Assembly: GCA_963726755.1 (NCBI GenBank)
Contig: CAVSDB010000003.1
Coordinates: forward strand, 372,001-436,000
Length of the DNA: 64,000 nt
Source: DATKIY01 sp963726755
GTDB lineage: Bacteria; Actinomycetota; Actinomycetes; JAHEKZ01
Direction of reading: 5' to 3'
Position numbers and translations under genes: made by a program. A model generated the notes under the pieces. That model searched no databases. It was not told the origin of the DNA and saw nothing but the letters and a program-made list of their open reading frames with translations. Positions 46,411-56,077 of the stretch are shown piece after piece (position 1 is the stretch's first letter; each line of letters begins with the position of its first letter).

Positions 46411-47120
46411 CAGAAGTAGTTCCTCCGCTCGTCCGGCGGTGGAATCTCGGCCCCTTTGTATTCAACCGCGATGCCACCGAGCGGATAGTCCTTGCGCTGC
46501 GGGTGGCCCGGCCAGTCATCGGGCATCTCGATCCGAGTCAGCGCTGGGTGACCGTCGAAGATGATGCCGAAGAAGTCGTACGTCTCGCGCTCGTGCCAGT
46601 CATTTGTTGGATAGACCGAGAAGAGCGACGGGATGTGCGGATCGGAATCGGGGCACGTCACTTCGAGCCGGATCCGACGATTGTGAGTGACGCTCAACAG
46701 GGGATAGACAGCATGTAGTTCTCGACCCTTGTCTCCCAACCAATGAACACCGCTGACACCAAGACACATCTCGAACCGCAAAGCTGCGTCGTTCCGTAGG
46801 GTGAGCGCAACGTCGACAAGTTGTTCGCGCCGAATGAAGAGGGTCAACTCGCCGCGATCAATGACGACCTTCTCGACAGCGTCGTTGAAGGACGGCAGTG
46901 CCGCCTCGAGGGCGTCGGCCATCTCGTCGAACCAACCACCGAACGGTCGAGCCGCTGCCGGGGAGACCGCTACGGCCTCGACGAGGCCACCGAAGCCCGA
47001 AGTGTCACCGCCGTCTTTGGCGCCGAACATTCCTTCACGCTGGCCGACCACGTCGAGCTTGACGGCATCTGTCGGCACGACCTGTTGGCCCGAGTTGGGA
47101 GGCTGACTGCCGGTGGTCAC
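46410..47120 (-). CDS. nuoC: NADH-quinone oxidoreductase subunit C
   Basis: A 236 aa subunit with NDWHERETYDFFGIIFDGHP and PGHPQRKDYPLGG near the C-terminus. The N-terminal ~65 residues (VTTGSQPPNSGQQ to GLVEAVAVSP) are an actinobacterial extension. GTG at 47118-47120 overlaps the nuoB stop (GTGA), deciding the start over longer in-frame options. Confidence 0.93.
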   Translation of the reverse strand: MTTGSQPPNSGQQVVPTDAVKLDVVGQREGMFGAKDGGDTSGFGGLVEAVAVSPAAARPFGGWFDEMADALEAALPSFNDAVEKVVIDRGELTLFIRREQLVDVALTLRNDAALRFEMCLGVSGVHWLGDKGRELHAVYPLLSVTHNRRIRLEVTCPDSDPHIPSLFSVYPTNDWHERETYDFFGIIFDGHPALTRIEMPDDWPGHPQRKDYPLGGIAVEYKGAEIPPPDERRNYF

Positions 47121-47671
47121 TGCAGCAACCCCTTCATCTGGCTCGTGGGAACTGCAGTCAGCGCCTGCTCGGCTAGCTCGCGCTGTTGCTTGACGAACTG
47201 CGATCCAAGCTTTTCGTTCTTGATCTGTTCGTGCAGTTTCAAGATGGCGTCCATCAACTGCTCGGGGCGAGGCGGACAACCTGGCAGGTAAATGTCAACA
47301 GGCACGACGTGGTCAACGCCTTGCAGGATCGCGTAGTTGTTAAACATGCCACCGCTTGATGCACAAGCTCCCATCGACAAGACCCACTTGGGCTCGACCA
47401 TCTGGTCGTAGATCTGTCGAAGAACTGGTGCCATCTTCTGGCTCACTCGACCCGCGACAATCATCAGGTCGGCTTGACGCGGCGAAGCGCGAAAGACCTC
47501 CATGCCAAATCGCGCCAAGTCATAGCGACCCGCACCGGTACCCATCATCTCAATCGCGCAGCAGGCCAGTCCGAACGTAGCCGGCCATAGCGATCCCGAC
47601 CGAGCCCAACCGGCGAACTTTTCGACGGTGGTCAACATGAACCCGCTGGGTAGGGCCTCTTCAACTCCCAT
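47117..47671 (-). CDS. nuoB: NADH-quinone oxidoreductase subunit B
   Basis: The 184 aa subunit carries N2: FGLACCAIEMMGTG, SMGACASSGGMF and YLPGCPPRPEQLM supply the four ligands. It starts MGVEEALPSGFMLTTVEK. Confidence 0.95.
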   Translation of the reverse strand: MGVEEALPSGFMLTTVEKFAGWARSGSLWPATFGLACCAIEMMGTGAGRYDLARFGMEVFRASPRQADLMIVAGRVSQKMAPVLRQIYDQMVEPKWVLSMGACASSGGMFNNYAILQGVDHVVPVDIYLPGCPPRPEQLMDAILKLHEQIKNEKLGSQFVKQQRELAEQALTAVPTSQMKGLLQ

Positions 47672-47695
47672 GACGTCGCCTCCGGGGGCCTTGGG

Positions 47696-48055
47696 TCAGT
47701 CCCACACGAGTCCGCCGCGACGCCAGATGTATGCGTAGACGACGGCAAGAGTGACGATGAACAGCACCATCTCGATGAGACCAAACATCGCCAGTCGGTC
47801 GAAGTCGACAGCCCAGGGATAGAGGAAGACGATCTCGATGTCGAAGACGATGAACAGCATCGCTGTCAGGTAGTACTTGACTGGGAACCGGCCACCACCC
47901 ATGGGTTGCGGAGTTGGGTCGATGCCGCATTCGTAAGCGTCGAGTTTGACTCTGTTGAATCGCTTCGGTCCAGACAGTGATCCGGCAACAATCGAGAAGG
48001 CTGCGAACCCGAAGCCGATGGCTGCCAGAAGCAGGATGGGAACGATGGGATTCAT
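47696..48055 (-). CDS. nuoA: NADH-quinone oxidoreductase subunit A
   Basis: First gene of the 14-gene operon; 119 aa, three helices, with KLDAYECGIDPTPQPMGGG and FDIEIVFLYPWAVDF. ATG at 48053-48055 follows GGGAGGACAGTCAG. It lies 97 bases downstream of the menJ-type gene on the same strand, so it may be read from its own promoter or from the one upstream of menJ. Confidence 0.94.
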   Translation of the reverse strand: MNPIVPILLLAAIGFGFAAFSIVAGSLSGPKRFNRVKLDAYECGIDPTPQPMGGGRFPVKYYLTAMLFIVFDIEIVFLYPWAVDFDRLAMFGLIEMVLFIVTLAVVYAYIWRRGGLVWD

Positions 48056-48152
48056 CTGACTGTCCTCCCTCGCTGCGCGACGATCCTTGGGCACGATCGA
48101 TCCAAACCGCGGCCCATACTAGGGGCGAACTTGGCCAGTGCCAGAGAGGGGT

Positions 48153-49436
48153 TCACGCTGCCGGAGCCACCCTCGTCAGGGCGTTGATCACGCGATCCAT
48201 GGCATCGCCATCTGACGGGTCGGTCAAGTTCGCCAACAGTTTCAATGTGAAGCGCATCAGCGTCGGATGCGGCAGGCCGTGACGCGTCGCCAACTTCATC
48301 ACGTTCGGGTTTCCGATGAGCTTTACGAACACCCGACCGAGTGTGTAGTACCCGCCATATTCCTGCTTAAGCGCCGCTGGGTACCCCTCGAGGGCTCTCT
48401 CCTGAGCCCCCTCGGTGCTACGACCGAGGGCCTGGATGATGGTGCGCGCCGCCATCTCGCCGGACTCCATCGCGTAGGCAATTCCCTCTCCGTTGAAGGG
48501 ATTGACCATGCCTCCGGCATCTCCGACCAGGAGCATCCCGCGGGTGTAGTGAGGGGTTCGGTTGAATCCCATGGGCAACGCCGCTCCGCGAATGGGTTGA
48601 GTGCGGTTCTCCTCACGGAATCCCCACTCCTCGGGAGTGGTGTCGAGCCAGCGTCGCAGGAGGTCCTTGTAGTCCACGTTCTGGAACGCCGTGGACGAAT
48701 TCAAGATCCCCAGACCGGCGTTGACCGTGCCGTCGCCGACTCCGAAGATCCAGCCGTATCCCGGGAGCAGGCGATCGCCGTCCCAGAGCTCCAGCCAGGA
48801 CTCAAGCCAGTCGTCATTCGTTCGCGGACTGGTGTAGTAGGTGCGCACGGCGACACCGAGCGGCCGGTCATCACGCTTGCGCAGGCCCATAGCCAACGAG
48901 AGCCGGGTCGAGTTGCCATCGGCTGCCACCACGAGGGGAGCCTTGAACTCGACGGTCGGTCCCCGGCCGCCATCTTCGGCAGCTACCCGAGCAGTGACCC
49001 CGACGATGCGGCCCTGGGCGTCGAGCAGCGGTCCGGAAACACTGGTGCTTTCGTGAAGCCGAGCACCAGCCTTCTGCGCCTGCCTGGCAAGGATCTCGTC
49101 GAAGTCCTCGCGGGTGCGTACCAAGCCGTAGTTGGGATAGCTCGCCAGATCTGGCCAAGGCAGTTCGAGGCGCATGCCGCCACCGATGATCCGAAGACCC
49201 TGGTTACGGATCCAGCCGTCTTCGGGGGTCGGATCGATGCCCATCGCCAGGATCTGCTTGACCGCTCGCGGGGTGAAGCCGTCGCCGCAAACCTTCTCGC
49301 GCGGGAACGAGGTCTTCTCCAACAGGAGGACGTCGAGACCAGCCTGGGCCAGGTGGTAGGCCGTTGTGGAACCGCCCGGTCCAGCACCGACGACGATGAC
49401 GTCGGCACTGCGCTCGTCAAGGGACACGTGGGTCAC
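48153..49436 (-). CDS. menJ: Geranylgeranyl-reductase-family flavoprotein, MenJ-like menaquinone reductase
   Basis: A 427 aa FAD enzyme: DVIVVGAGPGGSTTAYHLAQ (Rossmann), VCGDGFTPRAVKQIL with the family's conserved cysteine, VVAADGNSTRLSLAMG, and GMLLVGDAGGMVNPFNGEGI near residue 310. In mycobacteria the neighbour of menG and the prenyl synthase in this family is MenJ (Rv0561c), which saturates one isoprene unit of menaquinone. Here it also sits among men and nuo genes, supporting the same role. It starts with GTG at 49434-49436; a second GTG three codons in is possible. A Rex-type operator lies 34 bases upstream. Confidence 0.85.
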   Translation of the reverse strand: MTHVSLDERSADVIVVGAGPGGSTTAYHLAQAGLDVLLLEKTSFPREKVCGDGFTPRAVKQILAMGIDPTPEDGWIRNQGLRIIGGGMRLELPWPDLASYPNYGLVRTREDFDEILARQAQKAGARLHESTSVSGPLLDAQGRIVGVTARVAAEDGGRGPTVEFKAPLVVAADGNSTRLSLAMGLRKRDDRPLGVAVRTYYTSPRTNDDWLESWLELWDGDRLLPGYGWIFGVGDGTVNAGLGILNSSTAFQNVDYKDLLRRWLDTTPEEWGFREENRTQPIRGAALPMGFNRTPHYTRGMLLVGDAGGMVNPFNGEGIAYAMESGEMAARTIIQALGRSTEGAQERALEGYPAALKQEYGGYYTLGRVFVKLIGNPNVMKLATRHGLPHPTLMRFTLKLLANLTDPSDGDAMDRVINALTRVAPAA

Positions 49437-49469
49437 GGCTGGTCCTGAGTGGCAGAGGCAAACACGCGC

Positions 49470-49487
49470 TTGTGAATTAGTTCACGA
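49470..49487. promoter_or_regulatory. Candidate Rex (redox-sensing repressor) operator
   Basis: TTGTGAATTAGTTCACGA matches the actinobacterial Rex consensus TTGTGAA-N4-TTCACAA at 13 of 14 fixed positions. The pairing extends outward (CGC...GCG), giving a 24-base near-palindrome at 49467-49490. On the minus strand a TACACT box lies about ten bases upstream, a reasonable -10 element, so Rex would sit over the transcription start. Rex senses NADH/NAD+ and regulates respiratory genes in Streptomyces. Here it would control menJ and perhaps nuoA-N. Confidence 0.75.
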
Positions 49488-49546
49488 GCGCGCCCCAGTG
49501 TAGTAGGGATCCCCCCATCCCGCCGCCGGGGCACCCCACCCCAAAA

Positions 49547-49605
49547 CCTAAGAACGACGCGTTCTCCCGCACCGGTGCAACAAACTCCGTATTCATGCTG
49601 TGGAA
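49547..49605 (+). repeat. Single arm of the dispersed inverted-repeat element
   Basis: CTAAGAACGACGCGTTCTC, then CCGCACCGGTGCAACAAACTC and TTCATGCTGTGGA, match the left arm of the element at 12634-12840 over nearly 58 bases with only a few differences. The opposite arm is missing. It lies between the stop of the NYN gene and the promoter region of menJ. Confidence 0.8.
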
Positions 49606-49652
49606 AGCGGGCTTCCAAGATGGTTCCGACAACGATCGAAACTCGCGCAGAT

Positions 49653-50384
49653 TCAGGTCTTGCGGTTGTCCCGGACAAACACAATCAGATCTTGTCGCTT
49701 GACCTCGAACAGCCCGGTCGCATCGATCAAGTCGCTGAGTTTTCGGTAGCCATAGTTGCGAGGATCAAAAGACGCCTGGTTACCAATCTGCGTACCCACC
49801 TGACCCAGGTGCGCCCATCCGTCATCACCGCTTACTGCATCCACGGCTTTGCGAAGCATGAGTACGAGGCGAGCATCACCTCGTAGGGCCTGGGAGTCGC
49901 TGGCCTTGAGCTCCTTCTCCGCAGGCTTCTCCGACGGTTGAGCCAGACCCTCGACGTAAGTGAATTGCGAGCACGCGTTGACGAAGGGATCTGGTGTCTT
50001 CGTCTCGCCGAAGCCGTAGACCTTTAAGCCGTCGGTCAGGATGCGCATCACAAGGGGTGTGAAGTCTGCGTCGCTCGAGACGATCGCAAAAGCATCTAGC
50101 GAGCGTGCGTAGAGGAGGTCCATGGCATCGATCACCATGGCCATATCGGAGGCGTTCTTGCCGGTGCTGTACGCGAACTGCTGGATCGGACGAATCGCAT
50201 AAGCGTGCAGCGTTCCCTCCCACGACTTGAGATGGGGGTCCTTCCAGTCGCCGTATGCCCGCCGGACGTTAGCGGCCCCGTGCCGCGCCACTTCCGCCAA
50301 AATTACGTCGATCTTCGAAGCGGGGGCGTTGTCGGCATCAATCAGCAGTGCGATCCGCTTCTCTCCAACATCCACACCGTCCAT
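49653..50384 (-). CDS. NYN-domain (LabA/DUF88) protein with C-terminal OST-HTH domain
   Basis: A 243 aa protein. The NYN nuclease-fold half has RIALLIDADNAPASKIDVIL (acidic residues for metal), KNASDMAMVIDAMDLLY and FAIVSSDADFTPLVMRIL, all catalytic-type aspartates being present. The C-terminal half (about residues 165-240: GWAHLGQVGTQIGN, RNYGYRKLSDLIDATGLF) is an OST-HTH/LOTUS RNA-binding fold. Such proteins are probable RNases; targets are unknown. ATG at 50382-50384 is preferred since GAGGTGG lies eight bases upstream; GTG at 50396 is an alternative. It follows menG by 18 bases on the same strand, so the two may be co-transcribed. Confidence 0.85.
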   Translation of the reverse strand: MDGVDVGEKRIALLIDADNAPASKIDVILAEVARHGAANVRRAYGDWKDPHLKSWEGTLHAYAIRPIQQFAYSTGKNASDMAMVIDAMDLLYARSLDAFAIVSSDADFTPLVMRILTDGLKVYGFGETKTPDPFVNACSQFTYVEGLAQPSEKPAEKELKASDSQALRGDARLVLMLRKAVDAVSGDDGWAHLGQVGTQIGNQASFDPRNYGYRKLSDLIDATGLFEVKRQDLIVFVRDNRKT

Positions 50385-50402
50385 GCGTTTAGCCACCTCG
50401 CG

Positions 50403-51139
50403 TCAGGTTGAGTTCTCCAAGAGAACTCGGTCTGGCCCAACGTTAGTCCGGCCGCACGCCCTATGCAGCGCAACGATCCCGCCTGACAGATTGCGCCAAC
50501 CCACGTTCTGCCAGCCGGCGAATCCGATCGTCGACGGCGAGTGCCGCCTGGTCGGGCCAACTCCGGATCGACTCGGCGAGATACACGTACGCGTCGGGAT
50601 TGGTTGCGACGCGGCGCGCGATGGTCGGTAAGCGCACGCATGAGGTACTCGCTGTAGACCGTTCGAAAGGGCGCCCACGTCGGGTGACTGAACTCGCAGA
50701 CCACTAGCCGTCCACCAGGTCGGGTGACTCGCAACAACTCCCGCAACCCCGTCTCGGTGTCATGCAGGTTGCGAAGCCCGAACGAAATCGTGACGGCATC
50801 AAATGCGTCGTCAGCGAACGGCAGACGTAGGCCATCACCAGCGACGAAAGGCAGTTGCGGCCGCTGACGACGACCGACCGCGAGCATCCCCAACGAAAAG
50901 TCACAAGGGACCACGAAGGCACCGGACGCAGCCAGCGGCTCAGCAGACGTCCCAGTTCCCGACGCGAGGTCGAGGACTCGCTCACCAGGTTGAACGTTGA
51001 GCGCCGCTATCACTGCGCGACGCCACACGCGGTCCTGTCCCATCGAGAGAACGTCATTGGTGATGTCGTATCGCTCGGCGACGTCGTCGAACATCTGGGC
51101 AACCTCGCCAGGGTTCTTGTCCAGATCCGCACGCACCAT
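50403..51139 (-). CDS. menG: Demethylmenaquinone methyltransferase (two frameshifts)
   Basis: The last step of menaquinone synthesis, methylating demethylmenaquinone with S-adenosylmethionine. Present are VAQMFDDVAERYDITNDVLS, GERVLDLASGTGTSAEPLA (SAM motif), FDAVTISFGLRNLHDTETGL and FSHPTWAPFRTVYSEYLM. Frame changes near 50635 and 50545 precede AYVYLAESIRSWPDQAALA and then GWRNLSGGIVALHRA, the usual C-terminal signature. Joined length is about 245 aa. ATG at 51137-51139. Divergent from menF by 59 bases. Confidence 0.9.
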
Positions 51140-51198
51140 GCGGCCAGTCTCCCAGGGTGACGCGCGCATCTGATCGCCCGGTCGTAGGCTTGCCGATC

Positions 51199-52468
51199 GT
51201 GAGCAGATCGACGACGTGGGCGCCGCCGCAATCGCCAGTCAAGGTCCGGTCAGTTCCCATCGAGGATCCAGGCGATCTGCTTTCACGCCTCCCCCGCGAT
51301 GGATCACTCTGCTGGTTGCGCGGCTCCGACGGCCTGGTCGCTTGGGGACAAGCCGCGCGTCTAACAACCACCGGCCCGGGCCGGTTCTCCGACGCTGTGA
51401 CGTGGTGGCGCGAGTTCGCCGATCACCTCGACGTCGAAGACTTGGTGGGCGTCCCCGGCTCAGGACCGGTTGCGTTCGCCTCCTTTACGTTCAGCGACGG
51501 CCCAAGCGAGTCCGTGATGGTCGTCCCGAGTGTGGTGATCGGACGCCGCGACGGCGCGTCATGGATTACCACGATCGGCGACCACGACGCCAACCTCGAC
51601 GCGTTACTACCCACCGAGACCGTTGAACCCCTTGGCGCAGTGAGTTACAGCGACGGCAACGTGTCATCGGCTCGGTACGAGCTGACCGTCGCAGCCGCCG
51701 TCGAGAGCATCCGAGCCGGGGCCTTGCAAAAGGTCGTGCTTGCGCGGGATCTTGGTCGCCGCGACGGACCGACCGATCGATCCGCGCGCAGTGCTACGTC
51801 CGCTTAACGCCGCGTACCCCAGTTGCTGGACGTTCGCCGTCGAAGGGCTCATCGGTGCGACACCCGAACTGCTCGTCCGTCGAACCGGTGACCACATCGT
51901 GTCGCGCGTGTTAGCCGGAACTATCAGTCGAGACTCCGACGCCGTGATCGACGCGCAGCATTCAGCCGAACTGGTGTCGTCGGCCAAGGATCAGATTGAA
52001 CACGAGTACGCCGTGCGTTCGGTGGCCGATGCACTCGCTCCGTTCTGCTCCGATCTCGTCGTGCCTCGCGCCCCCGAGGTCGTGCGCCTGGCCAACGTCC
52101 AGCATCTGCAGACCGACATCACCGGGCGGCTGGCAAACGGTGAAACCGCACTCGAACTGGCTGCCGCACTCCACCCGACCGCTGCCGTCTGCGGCACACC
52201 AACGCGACGGGCGTTCGCGATGATCGAAGAATTCGAGGCGATGGATCGCGGTCGCTATTCCGGTCCGGTCGGCTGGCTGGACGCACGTGGCGACGGTGCG
52301 TTCGGCATCGCCCTTCGCTGCGCGCAGATCGACCCAGACGATCCGTCGACCGCACGCATGTTCGCTGGCTGCGGCGTAGTAGAGGCTTCACAACCAGTTG
52401 CTGAACTGGCCGAGTCGCAGACGAAGTTCCTGGCGATGCGCGAAGCCCTAGAGACCACGCCTAACTAA
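51199..52468 (+). CDS. menF: Isochorismate synthase (one frameshift)
   Basis: It converts chorismate to isochorismate, the first step of menaquinone synthesis. The N-terminal part covers VPIEDPGDLLSRLPRDGSLC to SIRAGALQKVVLARDL. After a shift near 51745 the chorismate-binding core has RVLAGTISRDSDA, VVRLANVQHLQTDITGRL, ALHPTAAVCGTP and FEAMDRGRYSGPVGWLDARG. Joined length is about 423 aa. GTG at 51199 is preferred because homologues start close to RSVPIEDPGDL; GTG at 51157 is also open. Without other siderophore genes nearby and next to menD/menC/menB, MenF is preferred over a salicylate or DhbC role. Confidence 0.87.
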
Positions 52469-54169
52469 CTAACGACCAGCAGAAATTGCGCGCGCGAGTC
52501 GCCGATGCGTTTCGGCAGTGACCTCGCGGTCCGCGCGAAGTTCCACCACCTGCAGTTCGGCGCGCGGATCCAACGTCACCTCGAGAAGTTCTTTCGTATG
52601 AGTAACGCGCGTGAACGCGACACCGTGCGCACCGCATAACGCTGCGAGGTCGACGCCGTGGGGCGTGCCGTACACCGACTCGAAGGCGCTGCGATCCACT
52701 GACGACGCGGGCTCCAGCAACTCGAAGATTCCCCCACCGTCGTTGTTGAGTACGACGAAGGTCAGTCGGGGAGAGTTCTTGGTCGCGTTCGCCAAGCCAT
52801 TCACGTCGTGCAAGAAGGTGAGGTCTCCGACGAGAGCGACCGCAAGTCCACCGCCACCCCGTTGCCATGCGTGCGCGGCTCCGACCGCGGTCGAAACTGT
52901 GCCGTCGATTCCGGCCGCGCCACGATTCGCGACGACGGTTACGCCGTCGCGAGGAGCCGCACAAAGAAACACGTGTCGAATCGGGTAGGGACGAACCTGC
53001 GATGAGCAGCGCGTCCGACGGCAGGTTCTCGTACAGCGCCCGTACCGCGTGCTGTTCTCCCTCTCCGACTTCATCGAGCTGCGTCGTCGAGCCGACGTCG
53101 TGCTGCAGATTCCTCGCGCCGCCACTGGTCGAGCCAGTCTTGATCAGGCTCGTGACGACCGTCGGGCGTCGGAAGCGCCGGCAAGACCTGGCGCGCCGAG
53201 TGCGGGACGTCAACCCACGTCGGTCCATTGGCTACGACGGACACCGCCACCTGCTCATCGCTGAGCGTCGCCAATACCGCCCTCGACACGGTGGGTCGGC
53301 CCACGACGAGCACGTGCTCAGGTCGCAGACGTGACCAGACTGCGCTGTCGCTGAGCCACCACCCCGCGGTCGAAATGCTGTTAGCGCCGTACGCAGCGTT
53401 GCCGCTGGGTTCGCTGACCAGTGGCCAGCCGTGTTCCTCGGCCAGCCGTGCAGCGGCGCGGCCCAGACTGACTTCGCAGTCACCGACGACAACGAGCGTC
53501 CGCGCAGGCAGCGACGACCGTCGCTGAGCTAGTGGTTGCGGCAGCCGGAGCGAACGTCGTCCAGGCTTCTCGGTCTGGACGCCCCTCTAGTGACTCTGGC
53601 CATTCGGACGTCCCGTCGGGGACCAGCGGCTCGCGCATCGCGACGTTCACGTGAACCGGTCCAACCCGTCCGCTCAATGTTCCCCGTTGCCTGCGCGACA
53701 GCGCGACAGATCGTCGAACGAACGTGAGCGATTTCTCCCACGCCCGTTCGGCCATCGGACCCAGTGCGACACAGTCGCGGACGAAGTCGCCAAAGATTCC
53801 CAGTTGATCGATCGTCTGGTTGGCCCCAACTCCGTGGAGTTCGGGAGGTCGATCCGCCGTCAGCGCCACGACCGGCACCCCGCTGTACGACGCCTCGACG
53901 ATGGCAGGCAACAAATTCGCCACTGCGGTTCCCGACGTCGTCAGAACCACTGCCGGCGACCCAGACACCTTCGCCAGGCCGAGCGCCAGAAATCCGGCGC
54001 TGCGCTCATCAGTACGGACATGGACGGTCAGATCGTGGTGCTCAGCGGCGTCGACGAATGCCAGGGCCAACGGCCCAGATCGCGAGCCGGGGCATACGAC
54101 AACGTCGCGAACGCCACATCGGAGGAGTTCGTCCACGCAAACCGTGGCGAGCGCCGTCGAGGGGTTCAT
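52469..54169 (-). CDS. menD: SEPHCHC synthase MenD (several frameshifts)
   Basis: A ThDP enzyme joining 2-oxoglutarate and isochorismate. The N-terminus is intact: NPSTALATVCVDELLRCGVR, VVVCPGSRSGPLALAFVDA, TTSGTAVANLLPAIVEASY and LTADRPPELHGVGANQTID. The middle appears in other frames (RTLVVVGDCEVSLGRAAARL, GWPLVSEPSGNAAYG, ARQVLPALPTPDG). The ThDP/Mg site is in the last frame: VALVGDLTFLHDVNGLANA and VVLNNDGGGIFELL. At least four shifts lie between about 53520 and 52970. Joined length is about 567 aa. Stops abut the menF stop with no spacer (convergent). Confidence 0.87.
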
Positions 54170-55153
54170 CGACTCGCTCCTTCATCTCTCGGGTCAGCAA
54201 GACTTTGCTCCACTCCTGGTACGCAACTGTCGCACGCGCCAGCCATTGCCGTTGGCCCTGCGTCGACGCGCGAACTCGGTCGAGAGCGGCAGGATCTGGC
54301 GTCACGCGTCGTACCCGGAGTGCTCCATCGCTGGGGACGAGGGGATCGTCGCTGACATCGTCCCCCAACAACCGCCCCGTTCCGAGCCCGCAGGCGTAGT
54401 CAAGGCGGGGAATCGCGGCGGCCAGGGCGAGTCCCGCCGCCAGGCCGATCGACGACTCGAGGGCACTGGAGACCACCACCGGCAGGCCATACGCGGATGC
54501 CACATCGAGAGCCGCCGACACCCCACCGAGCGGAGCGGCTTTGAGGATCACGACGTCGGCGGCTTCACGAACTCCGGTGACGGCTCGGGGATCCGGAGCA
54601 CGCCGGATTCCCTCGTCGACTGCGATCGGGACGTCCACGCGCGTGCGAACCGAAGCGAGCTCCGTCGATGGTCGAGCAGGGCTGCTCGACGTACTCCAGG
54701 CCGAACTCGATAAGTGCGGCGATGCTGCGCACGGCATCGTCAACCGACCAGGCGCCATTGGCGTCGACTCGCACCCTCCCCTCGGCACCGAGCGCGTCAC
54801 GGACGGCCCCCACCCGCGCAACGTCGTCTGCGAGCGTCTGGCCCGGTTCAGCGACCTTCACCTTGACCGTCGAACAGCCACTCGCCAGCACCAGATCTCG
54901 CACTGCATCAGGATCGACCGCAGGAACGATCGCGTTCACCGGCACCGACGTCTCGCTGCGGCGTCGGCCAATTCCCCCATGCCGCCTCAACAGCCGAGGC
55001 CAACCATCGCGCGTCCATCGCCAAGTCGTAGTCAGAAAACGGCGCGAACTCTCCCCAGCCAGATGGACCGCGGATCAGCAGTCCCTCGCGCTCGGTCAAT
55101 CCCCTGAATCGCGTGGTCAACGGCAGGCGATATGCGACCGCGCCGTCAAGCAA
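54166..55153 (-). CDS. menC: o-Succinylbenzoate synthase MenC (frameshifts)
   Basis: An enolase-superfamily enzyme dehydrating SHCHC. VAYRLPLTTRFRGLTEREGL and GPSGWGEFAPFSDYD start the protein. The barrel has TVKVKVAEPGQ (KxK lysine pair), VRVDANGAWSVDDAV, YVEQPC, VPIAVDEGIRR and DVVILKAAPLGGVSAALD with the other catalytic residues. Frame changes near 54960, 54670 and close to the end; joined length is about 328 aa, stopping by ATGA overlap with menD. The start is probably TTG at 55151-55153, since no ATG or GTG is well placed; this is uncertain. Confidence 0.83.
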
Positions 55154-55183
55154 CGTCGTCGAGCTCTGGCCAACCTGCTGGCA

Positions 55184-56077
55184 TCAGGGACGCTTGGGGA
55201 ACTTGCCGAAGTCGGGCTTGCGCTTGTTGGTGTAGGCGTCGCGGCCTTCTTGCGCCTCTTCGGTCATGTAGAACAACAGAGTCGCGTCACCAGCCAGTTG
55301 CTGGACGCCCGCCAGCCCGTCGTCAGCGGCATTCATCGACGCTTTGAGCATGCGCAGCGCCAGCGGGGAGTGCTCAAGCATCTCTCGACACCAGCGAACC
55401 GTCTCGATCTCAAGTTGTTCTAGCGGGACGACAGCGTTGACCAACCCCCAGTCCAGCGCCGTCGCCGCGTCATATTGACGGCAGAGAAACCAGATCTCCC
55501 TGGCTCGCTTCTGGCCGATCTGGGCAGCGAGCAGGCCTGAGCCGTACCCACCGTCGAATGACCCGACCTTCGGCCCGGTCTGCTGGAATCGGGCGTTCTC
55601 CGCAGCAATCGACAGATCACACATCACATGCAGCACGTGCCCACCCCCGACCGCGTAGCCAGCGATCATCGCTACGACTGGCTTGGGGGTCCGTCGGATT
55701 TGCACCTGCAGGTCGAGCACGTTGAGTCGGCCGATGCCCTTGGCCGCGACGTCGTCATCACCGATATATCCGTCGTCGCCGCGGATTCGTTGATCTCCGC
55801 CGGAGCAGAAGGCCAAGTCGCCCTTACCGGTCAAGATGATGACACCGATTGAGTCGTCATCACGGGCTGCGTCGAACGCATCCCGCAGTTCGAACAGCGT
55901 CTGAGGACGGAATGCGTTGCGAACCTCTGGCCGATTGATCGTAATTTTCGCGATGCCGTCAGCGGTGTGGTACTCGATATCTCGATACGGGACTGCGCGA
56001 TCAGTGCCGCCCACTTCCCAATCCGCGCCCGACTTCACGCTCGACTGCGCGGCCGGTGACGAAGCAGGGTCTGTCAT
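55184..56077 (-). CDS. menB: 1,4-Dihydroxy-2-naphthoyl-CoA synthase
   Basis: A crotonase-fold enzyme closing the second naphthoquinone ring. The intact 297 aa protein has ITINRPEVRNAFRPQTLFEL, LAFCSGGDQRIRGDDGYIGD, GYAVGGGHVLHVMCDLSIAA (oxyanion hole) and GPKVGSFDGGYGSGLLA. The C-terminus KRKPDFGKFPKRP is diagnostic of MenB. ATG at 56075-56077 begins MTDPASSPAAQSSVKSG; the frame is open further upstream but without family similarity. First gene of menB-menC-menD. Confidence 0.94.
   Translation of the reverse strand: MTDPASSPAAQSSVKSGADWEVGGTDRAVPYRDIEYHTADGIAKITINRPEVRNAFRPQTLFELRDAFDAARDDDSIGVIILTGKGDLAFCSGGDQRIRGDDGYIGDDDVAAKGIGRLNVLDLQVQIRRTPKPVVAMIAGYAVGGGHVLHVMCDLSIAAENARFQQTGPKVGSFDGGYGSGLLAAQIGQKRAREIWFLCRQYDAATALDWGLVNAVVPLEQLEIETVRWCREMLEHSPLALRMLKASMNAADDGLAGVQQLAGDATLLFYMTEEAQEGRDAYTNKRKPDFGKFPKRP

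Noticed and set aside
48267..49448. 393-codon plus-strand frame opposite menJ
   Set aside because: It is antisense to a clear FAD enzyme, lacks family motifs and is typical of high-GC shadow frames.
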